The notes under the pieces are model-generated. The model was not told where the DNA came from and ran no database searches. It worked only from the letters and a program-made list of their open reading frames with translations. Positions 1 through 10,900 of a DNA stretch of 64,000 nucleotides are shown one piece after another. Source of the DNA: an uncultured Amylibacter sp. (GTDB lineage: Bacteria; Pseudomonadota; Alphaproteobacteria; Rhodobacterales; Rhodobacteraceae). The stretch covers positions 62,001 through 126,000 of the forward strand of contig OY365741.1 of assembly GCA_959347425.1 (NCBI GenBank). Direction: 5' to 3'. Position 1 is the first letter of the stretch; the number at the start of each line of letters is the position of its first letter. Made by a program: the position numbers and the translations under genes.

Positions 1-267
1 TTGGCGACGATAACGGCGCGGTTGCTATCGGCGGGGCGTGCGGGGGACGAACCCGTGGCGATTTTATGCAATGCAACCCTGCCCAGCCAGCAGATTTTGG
101 AAACGACATTGAAAAACGCGGTTGCGGATGTGGAAACCGCGGGGTTGCGTCCGCCCGCGATTATTTGCATAGGGCGGTCGGTTAGCATGCGTCAAGTGCT
201 GGATTGGCAAGGCATGATGGCGGGAGATGCACCGCGCAACCTTGATCCTCTGGGCGTGCGGGGTTAG
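1..267 (+). CDS. cobA: Uroporphyrinogen-III C-methyltransferase, C-terminal part (5' end outside window)
   Basis: The frame is open from the first base, so this is the tail of a gene that begins left of the window. The 88 visible residues resemble the end of SAM-dependent uroporphyrinogen-III C-methyltransferase (SUMT), which makes precorrin-2 for sirohaem and cobalamin in the cytoplasm. Recognisable stretches are the 'NATLPSQQ' segment and 'PPAIICIGRSVSMRQVLDW', which fits the last strand and helix of the family. SUMT is usually 250-280 residues, so about two thirds is missing. It ends 7 bases before the stop of the convergent lipoprotein gene. Another tetrapyrrole-type methyltransferase is possible but less likely. 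Confidence 0.75.
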   Translation: MATITARLLSAGRAGDEPVAILCNATLPSQQILETTLKNAVADVETAGLRPPAIICIGRSVSMRQVLDWQGMMAGDAPRNLDPLGVRG

Positions 268-274
268 CCCTGCC

Positions 275-3200
275 CTAGTTATTGGGGTTATCCACAATAA
301 ACCCACCTGCGTAGGGGACAAAAGCACTAACCACGCCGTTAAACACGCCAACCGCGCTTTTTTGACCAATCAGCCCATTGAATGTACCATTGTTAATAAC
401 ACCATTAAAAGCAACAGTCCCAAACATCACACCATTACTGTCAAAATCACCTTTTATATTAATGGAGTTAATAGAATTACCTCGACGAAATTTTGCAACA
501 ATGTTCGTGGTGCTCAGGTAAGTCCTACCGTCGAAGTTCTGCACATCCACAGTCCTAATCGTTCCTGCATGACTGCCAGCATTATAATTAACATGTAGTG
601 TAAAAGTATTATCAGAGAAATCTGTGCCTCCTAAAGTCCCCGCTATCTTTCCGTCCCAATAAGCGAATTGGGGTAGGTAGCTTAAAGGCAGCCCCACATC
701 TGTGGTTGGTAGCAGACCAGAATAGGCTTGGTTGTAATCATCACTATAGGCATAGGCAACACCGCTTTTATAGTCCTGTGATCCAGAATCCGTGGACAAG
801 CGTAAAATCGTGGTAGGAAGAGTCAAATCGATTAGTGTATTCACAGCGTTCTCACTAGGATTTATAGGCGGTGCTTTAAAAGTTATAGCATTGTTGTCAT
901 CCAATCTGATATAATTTGCAGTATAATGTTTAGAATTAACAAAACCCGAATTCTGCAGAGGATATGATGCCATAGAGGCATTAACCCCGCTCTTAGTAAA
1001 ACTCCTCGCCCATTTCGTAAAATCCTTAGTAGCCACTGGAGGGGGGGGAGGAGCCGTTGGCGTGGCAACAAACCCACCGACATAATCCCAATCAAGACCA
1101 TGCTCACCATCGCTGGCGAATATACCAACCGCACCGTCCCGCCCAATCAAACCTGCCAAGGTACCAGCAGTGTTTCTAGAAAAAACAAGCAAATTCGTGG
1201 TACCATATATCACGCCATTGTCGGTGAATTTACCGTTAGTTATAGAAAAGGTAGGACTAATCACAGTAAATCTATTAGGACTAAACGGAGACGTCGTAAT
1301 CTTAACAGGCTTTCCCTCGTAATCAGATTCAGTAAAAGAAACAACGGCATCAGCACCTTGGCTATTAACAATTTTAAGGGTCTTCGTAGCAAAATCAACT
1401 TTCAATTTGAAATCCAAGTTTAATGTAGCATTGCCGACAGGGGTAGCTGCATTTATCTTACCCATTCTGAGACGTATTTTTCCACCCCAAGTACCACCAT
1501 GCATGGCATCGCTCAAAGGCGCACCCAAACTCGTGCCAGATAACAAACCGACATACTTCTTTATGACATCAGTCCCCCCATTATCAATAAGACCAGTCGC
1601 AATGAAAAAGCCACTGGTAGCATTATCATTACCACCAAGTTCATTTAACTTCAAGGTTCTTGTACCGACAGTTTTGTCATTCGCTAAACCCAAATCCAGC
1701 CTATTAGCACCGTCCGTGATAAAGTTCGTATTCGCGTCGGCAAGGCTCGCCCCGCCAGAAGCCACAACCGTTAATGGACCTGAACGATCGGATTTGAGCA
1801 GTTGGTTTTTACCCGTACTCGTAAAATCAGCCAGAGACACGGTGGAAACAACAGGATTCTTCCGTGCATAGGCAACAGGACAATCCCTAGCATTCGTAAG
1901 CCCCGCGTCGCTATCACAATAGGCGTAGATATAACTATTGGAGTCAGTTTCATCACCGCAATTAGGTGCTGGTGTTATACTTGAAGGCACTTGACCAGCC
2001 GTCATACAAGCCAACCCACGCGCGGCATCATATTCATTACCTTGGCATAGGTCTTCATCAAACAAATTCACACCATTACCATTCGGTCTATCTGGCAAAC
2101 CACATGTACTCCATATCGTACGGGTGCATTCGTCATAAAAAGGAGAGGTCTGTGCATTGACGAGATTTCTACCGCCACAGAACGTGCGCTGGCGCTCTAT
2201 CACTTCATCATTCTCTTCACCATCAATACAGTTGGTTTTATCAAATGGATTAGTAAGTCGGCAATAGCTAGTCTGATTCGGCGCATTATTAACACAAATT
2301 GGCGCAAAGGGGTCATAATCAAAGTTACAAATAGACCTCATAATACTGGTACAAGTCACACTCGCATGATTAGCACCACGACAGGCAAGCGCGCGCTCTG
2401 CCTGTTCTGTTTCATACTGCTTTCCATACGGACTACAAGCCGAGGCAAACGGATCAGCCGTACAGGTACTCATAATCATCAAAACATCGGCTTGCATGCA
2501 GAGCGGGTTGGCACTCTGCGTTCCATCCTTGCAGAACCCAATACGCGCAGCCCGTAATCCATCAAAATGCCTATCCGCGCAAGACGCATGGAAAGGGATT
2601 ATGGCACATTCGTTAGATGCAACAAACCCGCCCGCATATTCGCCGTTTGAATTGACACCATTATTCCGACCATTGGAAACAAACGCGCCAACCGCGCCTT
2701 CTAACCCAATCAAACCAGAAACAGAGCCTCGGGATGTTTTCCCATCATAAATCCATGATGATTCGCCAAATATCACACCCTCAACGTTAAACCTACCATC
2801 TATAGTAATACGACTACCTGCAATATTATATGGTCTACCTGCATTATTAGTTTCGGTACTAATACCGTCATAAAAGTCAGTTGGGTCAGCGACCTCAGGG
2901 CTATAAGTGTCAGCGACTTCTCTGGTTTGAATGGTCTTATCGGCAAAACTAACACGCAAGGTGGAACGGGTAGCAATTCTACGACCGCTTCTTCCGTCAC
3001 TATTGGAATTGCTTACTATGGCAACAAATTCGGCAGTCCAAATCCCATCGGCAGACCTATCGGTAAGGGGTGCGCCCAAATCCGTTGTGGTAAGCAACCC
3101 TGCATAAAATCTGGCTTTCGGATCAAATGCGCCATCAGGATTATTGGTAAAGGCTGGATTATCAACACGGGCAATGGCAAAGCCATCCGTGTTGCCAATA

Positions 3201-4336
3201 TTGGCAAGCTCCGTGCCCTCCGCGTTCGCAACATTGGGAAGTGTCCTAACAGCACTTTGCCCAAGTCCCTCACTAGCCGTATCATCATTGGACTCCTTAA
3301 AAACAAGTTCAGAGAGCAATAAACCATCTTGTATGATGCTAACACCACCCACCCCGTGAGCGGCACCGCCAAAGTTAAAAGTCGGTTTATTTGTGCCAGC
3401 AATAGCGTCAACATAGCTTGTGTAGGCACCGCCTGCAATCTCTTCCAAAACCGTCGCCTCCGCCGTATCCGCGATATTCCGTGCGTTGCCTTTTGCCACC
3501 ACGGCAGTGACAATCAAAGGAGCAGTGGTCGCCGCCGCATATTGACTAGGGCAGAGTGATTGGCTTTTCGCACCATCCGAAGTACCGCAGAAGGTTGATA
3601 TCATCATCGGGCAATCCCCAGCCTCTGTATTCTCACTACAATAGGCAAGTTGTCTGTCCGCTATATTGGCAGAATCGGAATTCCCCGTGGACTCCGAACA
3701 AATCGCGGCAAACGGATTTGTGCCAATAGCGGTTGCCGTGCCACAAATCACACCTGCCAGTAAGGGGCTATCACAACTGGCAACCGTACCACCTGCCGCC
3801 ATCAAAGCAGTCGCATCCGCACCATCATAATCCGTACAGGCGGTAAGACGCAGGACATTCACGGGATTAGTACAAACATCCTCATCATCGCATTCTACCA
3901 ACGCGCCCGTGCAACGTTCATGGAAAACGTTGGTCTCAGTGCAATAAGTCTCTTGCACCTCGTAAATCGTCGATGTAAGCTCTAACGTTCGCGTTGTCTC
4001 CGATACACAAATCGGGGCAAACGGATTGGCATCAGGGCCAGAAGACACACAAATAGCATCCACGAACGTGGCCGTATTACAAGCAGTCCTGCTACCACCA
4101 GCGGCCGTTAAATCGGCAATCGTACCGCTACATAATTCCAACCTGGCAGCGACCGCAGCGGGTTCGTTCCTACAAGCCGCATTAAACGAATTCCCCCTGA
4201 CAGTACAATCAACAGGACCCGGTGTGCCGTTGCCTCCTGCAGTAAGGGACGGTTTTGCACCGCCACAGGCGACCAGAATAAACAACGCCAATAGCAGGGT
4301 GTATAGGGTGAATTTTGATGTTTGAGCATGTGCCAT
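275..4336 (-). CDS. Giant lipoprotein A: cysteine-rich NPF modules plus three TbpB-like barrel domains
   Basis: A 1353-residue surface or periplasmic lipoprotein. A hydrophobic N-terminus ends in the lipobox LVAC, with the lipidated Cys at residue 24. Residues about 30-275 and 575-830 are cysteine-rich and repeat a module of the form C-x(n)-C-x(n)-C-x(n)-NPF-x(2-3)-C. Residues about 275-575, 830-1092 and 1100-1353 are three beta-rich domains. Each ends in a glycine-rich signature such as GLIGRDGAVGIF followed by GGFV, as in transferrin-binding-protein-B-like barrels. It is the first of three same-strand paralogues. An SD-like AAAGGA lies upstream of the ATG. The barrel assignment rests on motifs. 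The ligand is unknown, and haem, iron or host-factor binding would be a guess. Confidence 0.8.
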   Translation of the reverse strand: MAHAQTSKFTLYTLLLALFILVACGGAKPSLTAGGNGTPGPVDCTVRGNSFNAACRNEPAAVAARLELCSGTIADLTAAGGSRTACNTATFVDAICVSSGPDANPFAPICVSETTRTLELTSTIYEVQETYCTETNVFHERCTGALVECDDEDVCTNPVNVLRLTACTDYDGADATALMAAGGTVASCDSPLLAGVICGTATAIGTNPFAAICSESTGNSDSANIADRQLAYCSENTEAGDCPMMISTFCGTSDGAKSQSLCPSQYAAATTAPLIVTAVVAKGNARNIADTAEATVLEEIAGGAYTSYVDAIAGTNKPTFNFGGAAHGVGGVSIIQDGLLLSELVFKESNDDTASEGLGQSAVRTLPNVANAEGTELANIGNTDGFAIARVDNPAFTNNPDGAFDPKARFYAGLLTTTDLGAPLTDRSADGIWTAEFVAIVSNSNSDGRSGRRIATRSTLRVSFADKTIQTREVADTYSPEVADPTDFYDGISTETNNAGRPYNIAGSRITIDGRFNVEGVIFGESSWIYDGKTSRGSVSGLIGLEGAVGAFVSNGRNNGVNSNGEYAGGFVASNECAIIPFHASCADRHFDGLRAARIGFCKDGTQSANPLCMQADVLMIMSTCTADPFASACSPYGKQYETEQAERALACRGANHASVTCTSIMRSICNFDYDPFAPICVNNAPNQTSYCRLTNPFDKTNCIDGEENDEVIERQRTFCGGRNLVNAQTSPFYDECTRTIWSTCGLPDRPNGNGVNLFDEDLCQGNEYDAARGLACMTAGQVPSSITPAPNCGDETDSNSYIYAYCDSDAGLTNARDCPVAYARKNPVVSTVSLADFTSTGKNQLLKSDRSGPLTVVASGGASLADANTNFITDGANRLDLGLANDKTVGTRTLKLNELGGNDNATSGFFIATGLIDNGGTDVIKKYVGLLSGTSLGAPLSDAMHGGTWGGKIRLRMGKINAATPVGNATLNLDFKLKVDFATKTLKIVNSQGADAVVSFTESDYEGKPVKITTSPFSPNRFTVISPTFSITNGKFTDNGVIYGTTNLLVFSRNTAGTLAGLIGRDGAVGIFASDGEHGLDWDYVGGFVATPTAPPPPPVATKDFTKWARSFTKSGVNASMASYPLQNSGFVNSKHYTANYIRLDDNNAITFKAPPINPSENAVNTLIDLTLPTTILRLSTDSGSQDYKSGVAYAYSDDYNQAYSGLLPTTDVGLPLSYLPQFAYWDGKIAGTLGGTDFSDNTFTLHVNYNAGSHAGTIRTVDVQNFDGRTYLSTTNIVAKFRRGNSINSINIKGDFDSNGVMFGTVAFNGVINNGTFNGLIGQKSAVGVFNGVVSAFVPYAGGFIVDNPNN

Positions 4337-4386
4337 GGGCTTGAAATCCTTTTGTTCAAGTTGGGTTTATCAATCAAGATAATGGC

Positions 4387-4415
4387 AAGTTAAATACTTT
4401 TCGCATTTCTGTCAA
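4387..4415 (-). promoter_or_regulatory. Sigma-70-type promoter of lipoprotein A
   Basis: On the minus strand TTGACA (4410-4415) and TAACTT (4387-4392) are separated by 17 bases, about 50 bases upstream of the ATG. The -35 is perfect and the -10 is imperfect. No other gene lies nearby on this strand, so it would drive lipoprotein A alone. Confidence 0.55.
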
Positions 4416-4504
4416 TAGAAATTTGTGCTTTTTATGGGGTTTTTTTGCGAAAAAGGGGGATAGCGATTGCTACCCCCCTGCTCTCTTTTAAATAACAGGA
4501 TTAT

Positions 4505-7500
4505 TTACGGTTGTCTCCGCGCGACAAACCCGCCACCGAAATCTTGCGTGCCCGCATCGCTGATAAACACGCCGACCGCACCCTGTGCCCCGATAAGACC
4601 TTGTAACGGACCCGTGCTATCGCCATTCGTTGAATCTGCATGCGTTACCGTGCCAGCTATCACCCCGTTCACGTCAAATTGGCCTGTAAAGGAATAATCC
4701 CCGATTGCGGCAGATGATGCCACAGAGCCTTCATAGCCCGCGTCCGCCCCGCCAAAGGTAACGGTTAGGATAAAATCGGCAGGTGTCGCCGCTGTCCCAT
4801 TCTCAATCGATAAAAACGACCCGTTCCAAGTCCCCGTGGGTTGCGCAAACAAAGGCAAACCCAAATTGGTAGTAGGCAAAAGCCCCACATAATAAACAAA
4901 ATCAGGGCTAGTGCCAGCCGTCTTATAGGCAAAACCATCCGTATTATCCCCGTTCAAAGGATTGCTGTTATGGGTGGCATCTTTAAGATTTACAGAGACT
5001 GCATCAGTCTCTGTACTCGCCCCTGCAAGAAATTGATTTACAAGAGGGGTGGTCACCGAGGCATCGGGCGTGGCAGCCAAATTCCAATCGGCATAAGTAA
5101 CCAGTGGCGCGGCGACAAACCCGCCGACAAAGGGGTTTAACCCGCCATCATTGGTAATCGTATTAGTACGGCTGACAAAGGCGGCAACCACACCCTCCGC
5201 CCCGATAAGCCCTGTTAAATCGCCCAAAGTATAGTCATCGCCCTGTGTAGTTATACTACCACTGTCATTAACACCAATGGCAACAGTGCCCGTTATGACT
5301 CCATTTATGCCAAACCTGCCGTCTATATTGTAATACAGCGCGGTATTAGTCCCCGAAGTCGATTGAAAAAACGCTTTAAGCGTCCCCCTTGCCTTTGCGG
5401 TGAAACTAACCGTCAGCTCAAACGCTTCATTTTCTGGGTCTTTGCCAGAGGTACGTATCCAAGCCTGCCACACCGCATTTTGCGACTCCTCGGTCAAAGG
5501 CGCACCCAAATCTGTGGATGAATAAATCCCAGCATAATAGCGATAACTATTATCGTTAAGCTGCCCGCCAAAGAACATGACACCATCCGCGGCTTGCCCG
5601 CCAAATCCATGCTCGGTATCGGCTAGGTTTAGATAGGGGGAGGCATTCGCCGTATGCCCGTCCCTTACCATTGTTGTAAGAGGCGTGAAATCCGTTGTTG
5701 GCACGGCTGTTGCCCCCGTCAAACCTGATAAAAATCGGTTTGCCGTGTCCCCTGTCGCTGGCGCGGTGGCAAGGGCGGGCGTAAAAGTGCTCCCCGTCCA
5801 ATCGGTATATACCACATTGCAAACTTCCTCGGTCCCGTTCGCAGTGCAATAAGTCTGCACAACATCTAGATATTCCGTAAGATTCACACACCCAACCCTA
5901 GAGAGCGGGCCGTTCGTCTCACAATGCGCCTTTGCAAGCATATTATCGGCGCAACTGCCATCAGGGGCAACTTCATTATCCAAACAAGCATCACGCTGGG
6001 TGTTTGTCACATCGCTATATATGCCACCTGTGCATCCTGTATGAAAGGGATTCTCGCCACCATTGGCGGCCGTATCTCGGCAAAATATCTGTCTTTTGCC
6101 AGTAGCCCCCGCTATATCCTTGCAAACAGGATAGGCAAAGAGGTCATCATCTGGACACGAACCAATAACAAATAAACGCACCGCGCACCGCATATCACTG
6201 CCCGTATTTAATTCATCGGCATCCCCTTGGAGATCATTTATACATTGCTGATTCCGTGCGGTTTCCGTGCCAGTGATGCTTTCACCATTACACCCATTAT
6301 TCCAAGACGTGGCTGCGGTTGTGCAAATCCCCCTCCGCGCGGTTTCATATTGGGTATAAACACACCTATTGGTGAAAGCATGCACTGCCAATTCGCAACG
6401 CATACCCCCCGTTTCTAAACCTGTAATAAAATCGTCCGTATTGACGCAAACAGCCATAGACGCATTCGCACTATTCAAACATAAGTCCACCACGGCTTGG
6501 CGAATATCCACGATATCCCCTCCGCCTATATTTCTCGTACTACTACAAAACGTGGCAAACGGGTTGGCATTAGGACCAGAACTTGCGCAAACCGCGGGGG
6601 CAATCACTGCCGTGTCACAATTACCAGCCCCCTCCATCCCAGTCGCACATAACGCCTGTCGGTTGGTATCATAAGCCGTATCCATTAAACAATTCACCAT
6701 ACCATCCCTAACCGTTACAGCCACGCCAAACGGGTCGGCAGAGCAGAGCGCGGCTGGAGTCATCGCACATCCCCCTAACATAGCATTATCCTCTTTCGCG
6801 CAAAAGGTATCCAAAAACCCCAGATGCCCGTCCAGCCCCGCGCAACTGACCCCAGCCAAAGGCGTGTCTTCACAGGTTTGCATAATCCGTGCCTCGCACC
6901 CCGTATCGGCGGATAAACTGGCTAAACAAGCGGTATCCCGTGCCATATTGACATCGCCATGCGTATCCTGCTCGCACCCTTCATTAAACGGATTTGCACC
7001 GCCATTATCGCTCGTTTTCAAACAAAAAGTCGTTCGTTTCATAATAATATCGCCCACAGCATCACACACAGGCAGGGCAAAGGGCGAAGTCTCACTGCAC
7101 GCCCGCAAAACATTATCCCGCATCGCACAATCGGCATGCCCGCCCGCGTTCGCGTCAATTCCGTGGGTTAAACAGGCGGTATTACGGGCGGCCTCTGCCC
7201 CCGTATAGGTTGCCTCCACACAGTCATCATCCCATGCGGTCGCGGAATCTTCACAATGGGCGATTCGCAACATTTCAATGGTGGGGATATTGCCACACCC
7301 CGTCTGCGTGAAAGGGTCATCGGCGCAGATGCGAACGACACTCGGGCGACTGGAGCAAGTGGGATGAGCGGGCGCGTCAAGCGGGCTATCCAAACAAGCC
7401 ATATCAAACTGGACAGAGCCAGCGAAACTCGCACAGAGCGTGGCGTTGGCGTTATCTACCGCGCAATAGGTTGCCCGTGCGTTACGGGCGCGGTCAACAT

Positions 7501-7804
7501 AGGCGGCAAAGCTGTTGTCAGTTGCGCAAGCCTCCACAAACGGGTCGCGAAGACACGTGTTCGCAGCCACTGCACCCGCGCAAGTGGGGGTGGCGGCGGC
7601 ATCCCCTGTTATACATTCGGTGATTTTCACGATTCGTTCGATCTCATAGTCTTCACCGCAAGAATTCTGAAACGGATTCGTCGTGCATGGTTCAATGGTG
7701 CTGGTAACGGGTGAGGGTCGTTTTAACCCCCAACATGCGGGTAATAGAGCCAACACTGCCATCATGATGAGGGGGGCGATTAGGCTTTTGATAGTCTGTA
7801 CCAT
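4505..7804 (-). CDS. Giant lipoprotein B: cysteine-rich NPF modules plus two TbpB-like barrel domains
   Basis: A 1099-residue paralogue of its neighbours. The signal sequence ends in the lipobox LPAC, with Cys 24 as the lipidation site. Residues about 30-650 are a long run of cysteine-rich modules repeating the NPF-x(2-3)-C pattern, for example NPFQNSC and NPFATFC. Two beta-rich domains follow at about 670-898 and 900-1099, each closing with a GLIG-x(3)-G-VV/AV-x-F motif and then GGFVA. AAAGGA precedes the ATG at a suitable distance. Compared with A, the cysteine region is one uninterrupted block and one barrel is missing, so copies differ in module number. Export through a Slam-like or Lol route would be expected for a surface lipoprotein, but no such gene is in the window. 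Confidence 0.8.
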   Translation of the reverse strand: MVQTIKSLIAPLIMMAVLALLPACWGLKRPSPVTSTIEPCTTNPFQNSCGEDYEIERIVKITECITGDAAATPTCAGAVAANTCLRDPFVEACATDNSFAAYVDRARNARATYCAVDNANATLCASFAGSVQFDMACLDSPLDAPAHPTCSSRPSVVRICADDPFTQTGCGNIPTIEMLRIAHCEDSATAWDDDCVEATYTGAEAARNTACLTHGIDANAGGHADCAMRDNVLRACSETSPFALPVCDAVGDIIMKRTTFCLKTSDNGGANPFNEGCEQDTHGDVNMARDTACLASLSADTGCEARIMQTCEDTPLAGVSCAGLDGHLGFLDTFCAKEDNAMLGGCAMTPAALCSADPFGVAVTVRDGMVNCLMDTAYDTNRQALCATGMEGAGNCDTAVIAPAVCASSGPNANPFATFCSSTRNIGGGDIVDIRQAVVDLCLNSANASMAVCVNTDDFITGLETGGMRCELAVHAFTNRCVYTQYETARRGICTTAATSWNNGCNGESITGTETARNQQCINDLQGDADELNTGSDMRCAVRLFVIGSCPDDDLFAYPVCKDIAGATGKRQIFCRDTAANGGENPFHTGCTGGIYSDVTNTQRDACLDNEVAPDGSCADNMLAKAHCETNGPLSRVGCVNLTEYLDVVQTYCTANGTEEVCNVVYTDWTGSTFTPALATAPATGDTANRFLSGLTGATAVPTTDFTPLTTMVRDGHTANASPYLNLADTEHGFGGQAADGVMFFGGQLNDNSYRYYAGIYSSTDLGAPLTEESQNAVWQAWIRTSGKDPENEAFELTVSFTAKARGTLKAFFQSTSGTNTALYYNIDGRFGINGVITGTVAIGVNDSGSITTQGDDYTLGDLTGLIGAEGVVAAFVSRTNTITNDGGLNPFVGGFVAAPLVTYADWNLAATPDASVTTPLVNQFLAGASTETDAVSVNLKDATHNSNPLNGDNTDGFAYKTAGTSPDFVYYVGLLPTTNLGLPLFAQPTGTWNGSFLSIENGTAATPADFILTVTFGGADAGYEGSVASSAAIGDYSFTGQFDVNGVIAGTVTHADSTNGDSTGPLQGLIGAQGAVGVFISDAGTQDFGGGFVARRQP

Positions 7805-7832
7805 GAGGTTATCCTTTGGGTCTTCTTTTGAT

Positions 7833-7887
7833 ATTATTCTTTATTTTTCCACTATAAACACATATTTTCACGAATTGCAAGCCCTGC
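7833..7887 (-). promoter_or_regulatory. Probable promoter of lipoprotein B
   Basis: Reading the minus strand upstream of the ATG there is TTGCAA, an 18-base spacer and TATAGT, then an A-rich leader. The sequence after the -10 (TATAGTGG then A-rich) resembles that of lipoprotein C (TATTGTGG then A-rich), suggesting duplicated promoters. Coordinates bracket the region rather than exact bases. Confidence 0.45.
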
Positions 7888-7916
7888 CCTAAAATCCAAA
7901 GATAATCTTGACCTAG

Positions 7917-10900
7917 TTAGGGTGAGGAGGGCGTGTTTCGCGCGACAAACCCGCCACTCATAGTGCTACCAAGAAATACACCAACCGCACCCTGTTCGCC
8001 GATAAGCCCTGTAACCATTCCAGTATGCCTCAGCGAAGCCATAGTTGGACTATCGGGTTCGCCACCTGTAAATTCATCATATACGATACTATCCGCAACT
8101 GGGACTATCACCCCATCTGCATTAAATTCCGCGTCTATCTTATAGTGTGAAACATCGTTGTTATTAAAAACCTTGACAAAAGCGGCAATCGTACCACCGC
8201 CCGTTTGGCTACCCGCGCCAAAATTAACGGTCAGGTCAAAAGATTTATTTACAGTAGCAAAGCCATTGAGTGCAATATGTCCGCGCCATACTGTGTTTGT
8301 CGGTTGCTCTGTTAAAGGCGCACCCAAATCTGTACCAGATAGAATCCCAGCATAATAGTGTTGTTGACCACTGTAGCCATCAAAGAACGCAAAACCATCG
8401 GCGGCCTCCCCGCCCAACCCCTTATCGGCAAGGGTTACGGTCGTGACGGTTGGCGCAGCATTGTTAAGTTGAGAAGCCCGCGTCCCCTTTGTATGCAAAC
8501 CTGTTGCCGTGCCTTGCAAAAATTGGTTTTCTGTTGTCGGCACGAAACGCGGGAATGTGGCAAGGCTGTTGGCCCACTTAAGGAGACCCGAAGTACCCTG
8601 AATAGGCGCGGCGACAAGCCCGCCACTAAAGACGTAGGAAGGTTCTGAGTGTGGATTGCTGATAAATACGGCAACCACGCCTTGTTCGCCGATAATCCCT
8701 GAAAGTATTCCAGTGTGCTTGTCCACACTCCCCTCTGGCATATCGGGGTTGCCATCTGTAAATTCATCATATACGATATTTGGATTCGTTGCATCGCCTG
8801 TGATTATTAACCCATCTGCATTAAATTCCGCATCTATCTTATAGTTTAAAGTAGTATTAGCGCTTCCAAAAGGAACAAAAGCGGATAGCGTGCCACCGCC
8901 CATTTGGCTACCCGCGCCAAAATTAACGGTTAGGTCAAAATGTTTATTCAAACCACCAAAGCCCGTGAGCCTAATATATCCGCGCCATAGTGTGCTTGTC
9001 GGTTGCCCTGTTAAGGGCGCACCTAAATCTGTACCAGATAAAATACCAGTATAATAATATCGTTTATTAGCAGCGGCAATATGGCCATCAAAGAACGCAA
9101 AACCATCGGCGGCTTCCCCGCCCAAATCATTATCGGCAAGGGTTATGGTCGTGACTTCTGGTGCGGCAGTATTGCTACCAGAATCCTGCGTCCCCGTTGT
9201 AAGCAAAGTTGTTTCCGTGCCTTGCAAAAATTGATTCGCGCGGAAGCGGAAGCCTGTGTTTGGCGAGGGGCCGAGGGGAGAAACAAAACTACGCACCCAA
9301 TCGCTAAACGTAATCTTGCTTGGGAAATCGTCCGCTGGTAGTATATAGGGTGCGGCAACAAACCCGCCAACGTAAGTATCCGAGCCAGACGTAGTAAGAT
9401 CAGCATGAAATATGCCAACCGCACCCTCTTGCCCAATTAATCCCGTAAGAATTCCAGCTTTTGTAATCTCGGCTATCATGTCTGGGTTACTACCTGTAAA
9501 AGCACCGTAAATAACCGTACCATTAACAATCACACCCTTATCATTAAAATCGCCATCTAATTTATAATGACTGGTACCTCCAAATTGAACAAAGGCATCG
9601 ATTTTTCGTGTTTCAAGATTAACATTAAGAGTAAAATCTCTATCGAGAATATCTGCACTCCCCTCCACCCCAAACTTGCCATACCATACGGCAATGGGTT
9701 CAGTGCCCGCAACATAGGCGGTCAAAGGCACGCCCAGATTTGTCCCTGAAAAAATCCCCGCATAACCGCCACTCTTGTTAGCAATAAATGTTTCAAAGTA
9801 AGCTATCCCATCCTGTACATCCCCGCCCAAAGGCAGGCTGTTATAGGTGGCATCTTGCAGATTTAGGGTAATGACAGTTGGGTCATTACTAAAAGCATCC
9901 GTAAGAGTGCCAAAATCCACCGTATCTGCCCCGCCGTGCAAAAATCCGTGGCGTGGTGGGTCTGTTGCGGCTGGCGTGGTGGGCGGGGCAGTACCGCCAT
10001 CCGCCGTAAAGCTATCCAGCCAATCGGCGGTCTCCACACACGCGCCATTCCCGCAGAGGTTAGCATCGTACTCCAAATCCTCATCGTGCAAATCAGTATC
10101 ACAGGCGAGGGTGGTCGGCTTTGCCATACAAAACTCCTCCCTCGCCGCTCTAAACGCAGTCCCGCCACAATCCGTGCCAAAAGGGTCAGAGGTGGACAAT
10201 TTACAAAACTCTAATTGTGCCGCCGCATCTGCCAAATTCCCAACACATCCGTCATCAAACGCTCGTGCGGGTACCTTGCAATACTCCGTCTGTGCCATCG
10301 CATCTATCAAATTCCCAACACACCCCGCGTCAAACGCTCGTGCGGGTACCGCACAAAACGCCATCTGTGCGCTCGTATCTGCCAAATTCCCAACACATCG
10401 CGCGTCAAACGCTTGTACGGTTACCTTACAAAACGCCAATTGTGCCGTCGTATCTGCAAAATTCCCAACACATTCCGCGTCAAACGCATTATCGGTTACC
10501 CCACAAAACGTCACCCGCACAGGATTAAAATCCGCACCACAGGTCAAGGGAGCAAAAGCCATGCTAGTATTGCAAGCCGTATAACCCCTGCAACGGGCAT
10601 CGCGTGCATTTTCAGTCTCGGCGCAAAAGCCAAACCGTTTTGTTCGCACAGAGGCTTTGTTCGCCGTAAATGTCGGCTCTGTATCACACGCCACGCTGAA
10701 CGGATCTTCCAAACACTCCGCCAGCGCGTCATCAAAAACCGCGTTGCATTGCAGGATTGTCGCATCGCCCAGCGCACATCTATTCAGTTGCGTGTCTATA
10801 TAGCCAGCCTCACCCTTGCAAAACCCATCAAACGGATTGTCATTGCAAACGTGAATAATCGCATCCGCGCAATTTGGCCCATCGCGATTAGTAAGGCAAG

